Shown piece by piece: positions 8,488-16,153 of a DNA stretch of 64,000 bases. Source of the stretch: Blastocatellia bacterium (GTDB lineage Bacteria > Acidobacteriota > Blastocatellia > Chloracidobacteriales > JADJPF01); NCBI GenBank assembly GCA_016713405.1, contig JADJPF010000020.1:62001-126000 (forward strand), read 5' to 3'. The position numbers were made by a program, and so were the translations under genes. Under the pieces are notes generated by a model that saw only the letters and a program-made list of their open reading frames with translations, did no database searches and was not told where the DNA came from. The stretch's first letter is position 1. Each line of letters starts with the position of its first letter.

Positions 8488-9768
8488 AACAATAAAAGTA
8501 GACTATTTAGCACGTGTAGAGGGCGAAGGCGGCCTGTACATCAAGGTTAGAGATGAAAAAGTTGTAGATGTTCAGCTAAAAATCTTTGAGCCACCTAGAT
8601 TTTTTGAAGCATTTCTAAGAGGTCGTCAATTTACTGACGTTCCAGACATTACGGCTCGAATTTGTGGAATCTGTCCGGTTGCCTATCAAATGAGCGCGGT
8701 ACATGCAATGGAAGACGGGCTTGGCGTTAAGGTTGAAGGCCAACTACGAGAATTAAGACGCTTGCTTTATTGTGGTGAATGGATTGAAAGCCACACTTTG
8801 CATGTTTATATGTTGCACGCACCGGATTTTCTGGGCTATCAAAGCTCTATTCATATGGCAAAGGATTTCCCAGATATTGTTAAAAATGGTCTGCAAATGA
8901 AAAAAGCAGGCAATGACATAGTTAAATTAATTGGTGGCCGAGAAATTCATCCAATCAATGTTAAGGTTGGAGGTTTTTATAAAGTCCCTACTAAAAAAGA
9001 GTTATTAGCACTTGGGGAAAAACTTAAAACGGCTAGAGATATTGCGGTTGAAACAGTAAAGTGGGTAGCAAAATTTAATTTCTTTGATTTTGACCAAAAA
9101 TATAACTATGTCTCGCTACATCACGATCAAGAATATCCTTTTAATGAAGGTAGAATAATTTCTAGCGATGGGCTAAATATTGCAATTAATGAATATGACC
9201 AGCATTTTACAGAACAGCATGTTAAGCATTCTAACGCGCTACATTCTGTTTTAACAAAAGATGGAAGTAATTATTTTGTTGGGCCGCTGGCGCGTTATAA
9301 CCTAAATTTTGACCAACTATCTCAAGCAACTAAAGAACTTGCTGTTGAAGTCGGATTGTCAAGAAACTGCAATAATCCTTTTCAAAGCATTGTTATTCGT
9401 AGCCTAGAAATATTTTATGCCTTTGATGAAGCATTACGTATTATTCAGCAATATGAAATGCCTGAAAAAGCGGCTGTAAAAATAGAGCCTAAAGCCTCAA
9501 CCGGCTATGGTTGCACAGAAGCACCTAGAGGACAATTTATCATCGTTATCAGATTGACGATGAAGGTTTAATTTTAGACGCAAAAATAGTTCCTCCAACA
9601 TCCCAAAATCAAAGGACGATTGAAAAAGATTTGCAAGAATTTGTGCCAAAATATTTGTCAATGACTGAAGAAGAATTGACTTGGCATTGTGAACAAGCTG
9701 TTCGCAACTATGACCCTTGTATCTCTTGCGCTACACATTTCCTAAAACTAACGCTAGACAAACAATAA
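8477..9768 (+). CDS. hydA: [NiFe] hydrogenase large (alpha) subunit, interrupted by a one-base frameshift
   Basis: Catalytic subunit that carries the NiFe(CN)2CO site. The first nickel motif, RICGIC, is near residue 59-64. The reading frame from 8477 ends early at 9571 after 364 residues. From 9538, in the -1 frame, the sequence continues as YHRYQIDDEGLILDAK and runs to the stop at 9766-9768, including the second nickel motif DPCISCATH and a nine-residue tail that the maturation protease would remove. Adding one base in the TTT at 9536-9538 joins the two parts. Without it the product lacks two nickel ligands and could not be active. Either a sequencing error or an inactivated hydrogenase. Confidence 0.88.
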
Positions 9769-9769
9769 C

Positions 9770-10237
9770 ATGTCTCTTTTAGTAATTGGTTTAGGTAATG
9801 AGTTTCGAGGTGATGACATAGCAGGTTTACTAGTAGTAAGAAAACTAAAACGGCTAGTTGCTGATCGCCAAGTTGATTTTTATGAGCATAGCGGCGAGGC
9901 TAGTTTTTTAATCTCGCTTTGGTCAGAAAATGCAGAGAATTCAATAGTTTTTATTGTAGATGGAGTTTCTAGCCAAGACGCAATTGGAACAATTCACCGT
10001 TTTGATTTACAACAACAAACTTTAGCAACTGAGCTTTTTTATTCTACACATGCTTTTAACTTGGCAGAAGCTATTGAGCTAGCGCGAATACTTAATCAGT
10101 TGCCTAAAACAATTATTTTTTATGGAGTAACAGGAAAAAACTTTCAAATAGGGTCAGAGCTTTCCTTAGAACTTCCAAAGGCAATAGACAAACTTGTAGA
10201 GCAAATGGTTAAGGAGATAGAAAATTTGGATTTTTAG
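9770..10237 (+). CDS. Hydrogenase maturation endopeptidase (HycI/HybD/FrxA-like)
   Basis: The 155-residue protein starts LLVIGLGNEFRGDDIAG, the signature of the M52 family that trims the C-terminal tail of hydrogenase large subunits after nickel insertion. GNxxRGDD supplies the first nickel-sensing acidic residue, the DG pair near residue 65 the second, and STHAFN near 87-92 the His. It starts one base after the hydA stop and closes the operon. An intact protease beside the DPCISCATH tail argues that HydA is meant to be full length. Its 3' end overlaps the convergent TrpF-like gene by four bases. Confidence 0.9.
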   Translation: MSLLVIGLGNEFRGDDIAGLLVVRKLKRLVADRQVDFYEHSGEASFLISLWSENAENSIVFIVDGVSSQDAIGTIHRFDLQQQTLATELFYSTHAFNLAEAIELARILNQLPKTIIFYGVTGKNFQIGSELSLELPKAIDKLVEQMVKEIENLDF

Positions 10238-10902
10238 TTTTGCTTTTGCACTTTGGTAAAAAAGCTAGCTAGTTTTGCCTCATCAAGTTGTCCGTTAGTG
10301 CGTACACCGCTACAAATATCTAGTCCAAAAGGTGCTACGGTTTCTATAGCTTCAGTAATATTATCTGGATTTAAGCCCCCAGCTAAAAATATTGGGATTG
10401 AAAGTTGCTCGCGGATTTGGCGGCTAATTTCCCAATTATGAGTGCGGCCCGTGCCACCTAATTCTTTTACAGCTAAAGCTTGGTTGCCTGAATCAAGCAA
10501 AACTGCATCAACATAAGGAGCAACATTTAAGGCTTGAGATAGGGAATTTTCATCTTGGACATGAATAACCTGCACTAAGGAAATACCTGGAAGTGATGAG
10601 CGTAGTTGCTCATAGCTACCTGTTACAAGCCAATCACAGATTTGTATTGTGTTAGTGGCGCAGCGGCGTTGTTGATCAACTATTTCTCTAATGTCTTGTT
10701 TGCTGGTTAAGAGAAATGTTGCTATTGGTGGAGGGACTTCTTTTGCTATTTCCTGAATTAAATCTTCAGAAATTACGCCTGGGCCGCTAGGCATTTCAGA
10801 AACTAGTCCAAGGGCAGACGCTCCATAATTGATGGCTAGGTGAGCCTCCTGGACGCTGCTAATACAACAAATTTTAATTCTAGGTGATAGAGTTGGTTTC
10901 AT
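10234..10902 (-). CDS. TrpF-like (phosphoribosylanthranilate isomerase family) protein
   Basis: A 222-residue beta/alpha barrel with TrpF features: RIKICCIS at the start (KICGI in true TrpF, so the catalytic-type Cys is kept), GASALGLVSE near residue 29, LLD near 135 (the candidate catalytic Asp) and AGGLNPDNI with LDICSGVR near the end. The FAxSPRxI loop of classical TrpF is replaced by SEMPSGPGVI. This matches a conserved TrpF-like subfamily whose role is not settled; no other trp gene is in the window. It overlaps the upstream homoserine dehydrogenase gene by one base, so the two are probably co-transcribed. Confidence 0.75.
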   Translation of the reverse strand: MKPTLSPRIKICCISSVQEAHLAINYGASALGLVSEMPSGPGVISEDLIQEIAKEVPPPIATFLLTSKQDIREIVDQQRRCATNTIQICDWLVTGSYEQLRSSLPGISLVQVIHVQDENSLSQALNVAPYVDAVLLDSGNQALAVKELGGTGRTHNWEISRQIREQLSIPIFLAGGLNPDNITEAIETVAPFGLDICSGVRTNGQLDEAKLASFFTKVQKQN

Positions 10903-11969
10903 TATTTACCCTTTCTAGCAGAAACTATTGATAGCAAATCGCTAAATAACCCATAAGCTGTTTGGGTGAGTGTTGGATCTTTTTCAATAATAGTTAAAGT
11001 TCCCATTAGGTCAGTCTCTAAGGTTAAAACATTAGAAAAAGCATCTATAGTATAAAAAACATCTGATTTGTCAATTTCTGTAGGTAAAACCGATGCTGAT
11101 ATTTTTCCATTGTTATTAATGATGTCCATAATTAAGCGAATTTTTTTTCCTGCCTTTTGAGCAATTGAAATTTCATCCATGCTAATATTAGCAATACCTA
11201 AACGATTAACATCTTTTGGCTTAAGTTCGCCATTCATTAAGCAATTAGCTAGCACACAAGCTTTAACTGCTGCATCCCAACCATCAACGTCTAGGCTAGC
11301 ATCTGCTTCAGCAATACCAACATTTTGAGCTTTAGTTAACGCGCTAGCAAAATCTCTACCTTCTTCCATTTCGCTTAAAATAAAGTTTGTTGTGCTATTA
11401 ACAATACCTTTTATTCTATGAATTTTTGTTAATGGTAAAGTATGACGTACTAGGTTAAAAACTGGTGTGCCATCCATCATAGTTGATTCATAGTAGAGAT
11501 GGCGATCTTGAGCTTTTGCTAATTTTAGTAGTTCAGAGGCAGCAAAGGCTAGAGGCCCCTTGTTAGCGGTGACAACATCTTGACGAGCTAGTAAAGCTTG
11601 TTTTACATGACTAAGAGCAGGTTCGCCATTTTCTAAGCTTAAAATACTAGTTTCTATCATAATATCGGCAGAACTTTTACTAATAGCTTGAAAAGAATCT
11701 GATAGCGGGATAACACCGTCTAATGTAGTCAAAGATTGATTGGATTTTACTTTAGCTAATGCTAAAGTCAGGTTTATTTCTTTATCAGAAATTATTATTC
11801 CATGTTTAGCAGTAGCAATGGCAGTGCATATAAACCGTGTTTGGTATTTTTGAGCTATCTCCTGCTCTTTCTCAATTAACAGTTCAGCTAAACGACGGGC
11901 AGCATTACCAAAACCTATTAACGAAAATTTAACTATGCCAATATTGTTTTCTAAGTTATTATTAATCAC
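10902..11969 (-). CDS. hom: Homoserine dehydrogenase without ACT domain
   Basis: Reduces aspartate semialdehyde to homoserine on the path to threonine and methionine. It has the N-terminal nucleotide site IGFGNAARR (residues 18-26), TANKGPLA near 132, and the catalytic region STTNFILSEMEEG followed by GIAEADASLDVDGWDAAVK (about 192-235). It ends at 355 residues with no ACT domain, so it should not be threonine-inhibited through that route. A second, ACT-bearing enzyme lies at 61773-63086. The start is GTG at 11969, placed by AAGGG upstream. Confidence 0.87.
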   Translation of the reverse strand: MINNNLENNIGIVKFSLIGFGNAARRLAELLIEKEQEIAQKYQTRFICTAIATAKHGIIISDKEINLTLALAKVKSNQSLTTLDGVIPLSDSFQAISKSSADIMIETSILSLENGEPALSHVKQALLARQDVVTANKGPLAFAASELLKLAKAQDRHLYYESTMMDGTPVFNLVRHTLPLTKIHRIKGIVNSTTNFILSEMEEGRDFASALTKAQNVGIAEADASLDVDGWDAAVKACVLANCLMNGELKPKDVNRLGIANISMDEISIAQKAGKKIRLIMDIINNNGKISASVLPTEIDKSDVFYTIDAFSNVLTLETDLMGTLTIIEKDPTLTQTAYGLFSDLLSIVSARKGK

Positions 11970-12144
11970 TAGAAGTACCCTTAAGGTGTTTAACTAATAC
12001 TCATAGTTTTAACCTTATATTTTTAATAAATTAAAAGTTACATTAAAAATATCGAACTGCTAAAATGGCTAGTGACCTATGTTGCTATCAACCAATTAGC
12101 ATAAAATATTTAGATTACCTAAATTTCTGTTTGTGGAAACAAAA

Positions 12145-13833
12145 ATGCTAGCAGCTAACAAAGAGTGTCCCGTTTGCCAAAACCACCATAACAGCAGTGG
12201 TATATCAATTTGTCCTCAAAGTAATCATGATGGTAATGATAAATCCAATTGCATCCCTAACAAAGACCTCCCGGCATTTACAGATTTAGCAACATTAAAA
12301 ACTAGTCTGAAGTTGGCAGCATTAAATAATGATATAAAAAGTTTACGTCAAACTTATCTAAAACTTGCTCAACATTTCTTACATATAGAAGACTTAAGTG
12401 AAGCCTTACTTTATTTTCATAAAGCAGAATTACTTGAACCAAACAATTTAGTTAATACATCACTAAAAGAAATAATTAGTATTCATATAAAATTAGGCCA
12501 AATGGATAAAACCATTAGACCAATTCAACAACTTGCCCAGCTTTATGTACAAAGTGAAGAAACACAAGCGGCAAAAGAATATTTTGAAAATTTATTAACT
12601 ACTTATTCTTTTGATCTAAATTGGTTAAGAGAAGTTTTTTCTATATTAGACGAAAATGCTTTAACAGTAGAGTTATCAACTATTCAACAAGAAAAATCTT
12701 CTTTAGGTTACTCATTACAAGTTAGTGTAGCAACAGATGAAACAGATGATGAAATACCTTTTATTACTGACTTAGTTGCTATAGAAGAAGAATCTTCTGC
12801 TTATCACACAACGCTAGAAAATAGTAATTTATATAGCGATAATAAGACCGCGCTTAAGCCTCCTGTATTTGATTTATCAGAATCAGAAGAAGAATCCTTT
12901 ACATCAAAAGAAAGTCCTATACCAATAGGAAACAAATTTGTTACACCTAAAGAAATGCCTAAGCTGCCTAGTCCGGCAAGCAGGTATACAACCGGCCCTT
13001 TAAGCTTGCCAACATCTATTAGCTTAGATTCTAGCCAAGAAATTTTGCGTATTGAAACAAAGCCTGGCTTTGCTTCGCGTGCTACAGGAAGTTTTCGACC
13101 AATAGAAAGACCTAGTTTTAAGGATCTATCTGTAATGGTAGTTGATGATGATGCAGCAGTTAGGGAGTTGCTAGTAGAGTTACTAAAAGACATGGGTTGC
13201 CAAGTTATAGAAGCTATAGATGGGCAAGAAGCTATAGAGAAATTAAGAGAAGTCAAGCCTAATTTTATTATCTCTGATATAGTAATGCCTCGTCGGGATG
13301 GCTATGGACTTTTTGAGTACCTGCAAAGTGATGATAATCTTACAGATATTCCTTTTATCTTTTTAACTGGTAGAATAGAAATGGATGAAAAACTTCAGGC
13401 TCTGCAAGGTGGGGTAGAAGATTACTGGTTAAAACCTTTTGATATTGAAGAGATAGGAATACGCTTACGTAGAATGTTGCAAAAAGCTCGTATGGCAGGT
13501 GATGTAAGAGGAAAACTTTCAGAAATTCCTCTTCCTGACCTGTTACAATCCTTGGCCGCAGGTAATAAGTCTGGAGTATTAAGACTATCTCGTTCAGGCC
13601 GTTATGGAATTATTTATATTGACCAAGGCCGCATTATTGATGCTGAATTTGAAGATCTAGCTGGTAAAACAGCTATTTATTGTTTGGTTAATTGGTGTAT
13701 GGATGGAGGTAATTTTAATTTTCATAGCCAGCTAGTAGAACGAAATACAGCTATCAAACAAAGCATTCAAGGTATTTTAATTTTGTCTACAAGGAGATTT
13801 GGAGACTATTCAAACCGTAGTAGCTTTAAATAA
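12145..13833 (+). CDS. TPR/receiver/DUF4388 response regulator, C-terminus possibly frameshifted
   Basis: Signalling protein of about 562 residues. It opens with a short Cys/His segment (CPVCQNHH, ICPQS), then TPR-like helices to about 190, an acidic Ser/Pro-rich linker, a receiver domain from about 328 (VVDDDAAVREL; phospho-Asp in ISDIVMP near 378) and a DUF4388/PATAN domain from about 453. There is no DNA-binding output, so it likely acts through protein contacts. After the frame-0 stop, another frame (13787-13873) encodes a plausible continuation, LQGDLETIQTVVALNKAG, ending at TAA. This may be the true C-terminus. A GTG at 12133 is an alternative start. Confidence 0.82.
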   Translation: MLAANKECPVCQNHHNSSGISICPQSNHDGNDKSNCIPNKDLPAFTDLATLKTSLKLAALNNDIKSLRQTYLKLAQHFLHIEDLSEALLYFHKAELLEPNNLVNTSLKEIISIHIKLGQMDKTIRPIQQLAQLYVQSEETQAAKEYFENLLTTYSFDLNWLREVFSILDENALTVELSTIQQEKSSLGYSLQVSVATDETDDEIPFITDLVAIEEESSAYHTTLENSNLYSDNKTALKPPVFDLSESEEESFTSKESPIPIGNKFVTPKEMPKLPSPASRYTTGPLSLPTSISLDSSQEILRIETKPGFASRATGSFRPIERPSFKDLSVMVVDDDAAVRELLVELLKDMGCQVIEAIDGQEAIEKLREVKPNFIISDIVMPRRDGYGLFEYLQSDDNLTDIPFIFLTGRIEMDEKLQALQGGVEDYWLKPFDIEEIGIRLRRMLQKARMAGDVRGKLSEIPLPDLLQSLAAGNKSGVLRLSRSGRYGIIYIDQGRIIDAEFEDLAGKTAIYCLVNWCMDGGNFNFHSQLVERNTAIKQSIQGILILSTRRFGDYSNRSSFK

Positions 13834-14002
13834 AGCTGGATTGCTACGTATAGTTGATTTTGCTATTGAATAAACTGCTAAAGAGTATCCTCAAGTCTTT
13901 AATTTTTTATTACTAAATGCAGATTCAGCATAGACATTGCAATCCTAGCTATGATATTTTACCCCTGTTAACTCAGTGTATGTTCTAATTAAGTGCTAAA
14001 TC

Positions 14003-14959
14003 ATGGCTAAAGACAAAGACCTAAATTTTACACAACCTTTAGATCAAACTATTGAATTGCGACTTGCTGATGTGCGTGGTGCCCATCAAGGTAGCAGTCA
14101 TTACTATACTTTGACTGTTATTGAAGGTCGTGATTTTGGTTGTGTTTTCCAACTAGACAAGCCAGAAAGCGTCCTTGGACGTAGCGAGGATGTAGAAATT
14201 CGTGTTGATGATGGGAAGGCTTCACGTCGCCATGTTTTAATTACAGTTCAAGAAGGCGAAGATATACAAAGTTCCCGCGTTACTTTAGTAGATCTTAACA
14301 GTAAAAATGGTACTTATATTAATGGTGAACGTATTGCTGAAGTATTACTAAGAAATGGTGATAAAATCAGCATTGGTGATACCATTCTAAAATTTGAAGT
14401 AAAAGATCGTTTAGATCTTTCCTACCACCAACGCCTTTACCAACAAGCAACAAGAGATGCCCTTACAGGTCTTTGGAACCGTAATCATGCTCAAGAAGAA
14501 CTAGAAAAAATCGTGTCTGTTTCTGGTCGTCATCTGCGTCCATTTTCAATATTACTTTTTGATATAGATTTCTTTAAGGGTATTAATGATAACTTTGGTC
14601 ATGATGTTGGTGATGCTGTTCTTAGATTAACCTCTCAAACTATCAATGATCATTTACGTTCCCACGATATGGCAGCCCGCTATGGCGGAGAAGAATTTTT
14701 GGTATTACTTCCAGAAACTAGTATTGAAGGTGCTGTAATTGCTGGTGAAAGATTGCGTCAAGCTATTGAAGCAATAGACTTTTCTCCTCATGGCTGTTTA
14801 AGACGTGTAACAATTAGTGTTGGTGTTGCTCAATACCCTGTTTGTGGACGTACAATAGAAGAACTAACTAAACAAGCCGATGAAGCTCTTTATAGAGCTA
14901 AACAAACAGGGCGCAATAGAGTATGTTTAGCTACCATTATTCCTGGGTTTGATGAATAA
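14003..14959 (+). CDS. FHA-GGDEF diguanylate cyclase
   Basis: Predicted to make cyclic di-GMP. Residues about 50-125 form an FHA phosphothreonine-binding domain (VLGRSEDVEIRVDD, SRRHVLI, DLNSKNGTYINGERI), and about 150-310 form a GGDEF domain starting at RDALTGLWNRNHA. The active-site loop is GGEEF near residue 227, which is competent. No RxxD inhibitory site is obvious upstream of it. The FHA domain links c-di-GMP output to Ser/Thr kinases, two of which are in this window. No strong ribosome binding site is visible. Confidence 0.93.
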   Translation: MAKDKDLNFTQPLDQTIELRLADVRGAHQGSSHYYTLTVIEGRDFGCVFQLDKPESVLGRSEDVEIRVDDGKASRRHVLITVQEGEDIQSSRVTLVDLNSKNGTYINGERIAEVLLRNGDKISIGDTILKFEVKDRLDLSYHQRLYQQATRDALTGLWNRNHAQEELEKIVSVSGRHLRPFSILLFDIDFFKGINDNFGHDVGDAVLRLTSQTINDHLRSHDMAARYGGEEFLVLLPETSIEGAVIAGERLRQAIEAIDFSPHGCLRRVTISVGVAQYPVCGRTIEELTKQADEALYRAKQTGRNRVCLATIIPGFDE

Positions 14960-15007
14960 TTCCTTATTTAGAATAAAATCCAACCAAGAAAATAGACTAT
15001 TAAGATA

Positions 15008-15376
15008 ATGACTGGGCTTAGTATACAAGTGCTTGCAGACTTTTACGAATGTGATCCTAATGTGCTTGACAATGAGGATCTTATCAGAGAGTCAATGCTT
15101 GAAGCTGCTCAAAAATGTGGAGCAACAATTATTCTTCATAACTTCCATAAATTTAGCCCTCAAGGTGTTAGTGGGATGATTATTATTGCAGAATCACATT
15201 TTGCTATTCATACATGGCCAGAACATTCTTATGCTGCTGTTGATTTATTTACCTGCGGTCAGAGCATCAAACCCGAACCCGGTCTAAATTATTTAGCACA
15301 AGTATTAAAAAGTAAACATCAAACAACTAATGTTATTAGTCGTGGATATCAATTTGATAAAACTAAACAATCATAA
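15008..15376 (+). CDS. speD: S-adenosylmethionine decarboxylase proenzyme
   Basis: Makes decarboxylated SAM, the aminopropyl donor for spermidine. At 122 residues it is the short bacterial/archaeal (SpeH) type. Self-cleavage is expected at Glu62-Ser63 in AESHFAIHTWPEH, which leaves a pyruvoyl group on the Ser63 side; the downstream DLFTCG carries the conserved Cys. No spermidine synthase is adjacent. The start at 15008 gives an N-terminus slightly different from the usual GRH form but no better start is seen. Confidence 0.92.
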   Translation: MTGLSIQVLADFYECDPNVLDNEDLIRESMLEAAQKCGATIILHNFHKFSPQGVSGMIIIAESHFAIHTWPEHSYAAVDLFTCGQSIKPEPGLNYLAQVLKSKHQTTNVISRGYQFDKTKQS

Positions 15377-15399
15377 ATAAATTTAGACAGAAGTAACTA

Positions 15400-15437
15400 A
15401 TAACTAAATTATTGTACTTCTCAATATTTTTAGTTAT
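15400..15437. terminator. Weak candidate terminator between convergent genes
   Basis: Nine-bp arms ATAACTAAA (15400-15408) and TTTAGTTAT (15429-15437) around a 20-base loop, between the convergent speD and lipid hydroxylase genes. The stem is AT-rich and the loop long, so terminator function is uncertain. Confidence 0.3.
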
Positions 15438-15452
15438 CAGACTAGCGTTATA

Positions 15453-16052
15453 TCAAGCTTTTTTCCGTCCTGGTAAATTTTGGTAAGTACCAAATAAATG
15501 ATCAATAACAGGTGAAGTAACACCATACCAAATAGGGTCATTAGTATGATGATGTAGTAGATGATAAGTTTTTAGATAGCGCATTAACCTAGTTTTTGGT
15601 TGGCGGCAATGAGCAGAATAATGAACATACTCATACCATAAATAACTAATCCAAATGCCTGAGAGTACCAACAAGGCTATTTGACCATTACCAATAATCA
15701 AGCTTAAAGCTAGCCAAACTAAAATGCTGATAGGAAGGCTAAACCATACAGGAGCAAAAATTAAACTTAGCTCTCTAGGGTGTTTATGATGCGTTCTATG
15801 CGCCCAAGGAAGTAGTGACCACCATTGTCCATATTCTGGCTGATGAAATACCCAACGATGCAAAATATATTCAATAAACATCCAAATTACAACCCCAAGT
15901 GCAACTGTCCAAATTAAGTGTTGCCAACCTACTGCTATAGTAGCCTTTATCATTAGCCATAATAAAACTGGTGGATAAAATAAATATGCTTGAAAATACC
16001 AAAGTTTTTGCCAAATGGTTTTAGGTTCTTTAGATAATATGGCTTCTTTCAT
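15453..16052 (-). CDS. Sterol desaturase / fatty acid hydroxylase family membrane protein
   Basis: Di-iron membrane enzyme of the fatty acid hydroxylase superfamily, acting on a lipid. The 199 residues contain about four membrane segments and the histidine boxes HRWVFH (about 66), HRTHHKHPREL (about 86), HYSAH (about 147) and HHH near 167. This box spacing resembles fatty-acid 2-hydroxylase and carotenoid hydroxylase relatives; the substrate cannot be assigned. It is a single gene. Confidence 0.87.
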   Translation of the reverse strand: MKEAILSKEPKTIWQKLWYFQAYLFYPPVLLWLMIKATIAVGWQHLIWTVALGVVIWMFIEYILHRWVFHQPEYGQWWSLLPWAHRTHHKHPRELSLIFAPVWFSLPISILVWLALSLIIGNGQIALLVLSGIWISYLWYEYVHYSAHCRQPKTRLMRYLKTYHLLHHHTNDPIWYGVTSPVIDHLFGTYQNLPGRKKA

Positions 16053-16153
16053 AATTAACCTTGTAATAAAATGGTAAGGTGGTTATACCACTTTATTATT
16101 AAAAAGCAAAGCAAAATTATTTTTTGTATTTTTTATAGGTGTTATTTTGCATT

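Noticed and set aside
9530..9545. Programmed -1 frameshift in hydA
   Set aside because: The site CAATTTA is not a canonical X-XXY-YYZ slippery heptamer in the right frame and no known large subunit uses one; a lost base in the T run is simpler.
12804..13256. 150-codon minus-strand ORF inside the DUF4388 regulator
   Set aside because: Antisense shadow of the linker and receiver coding sequence.
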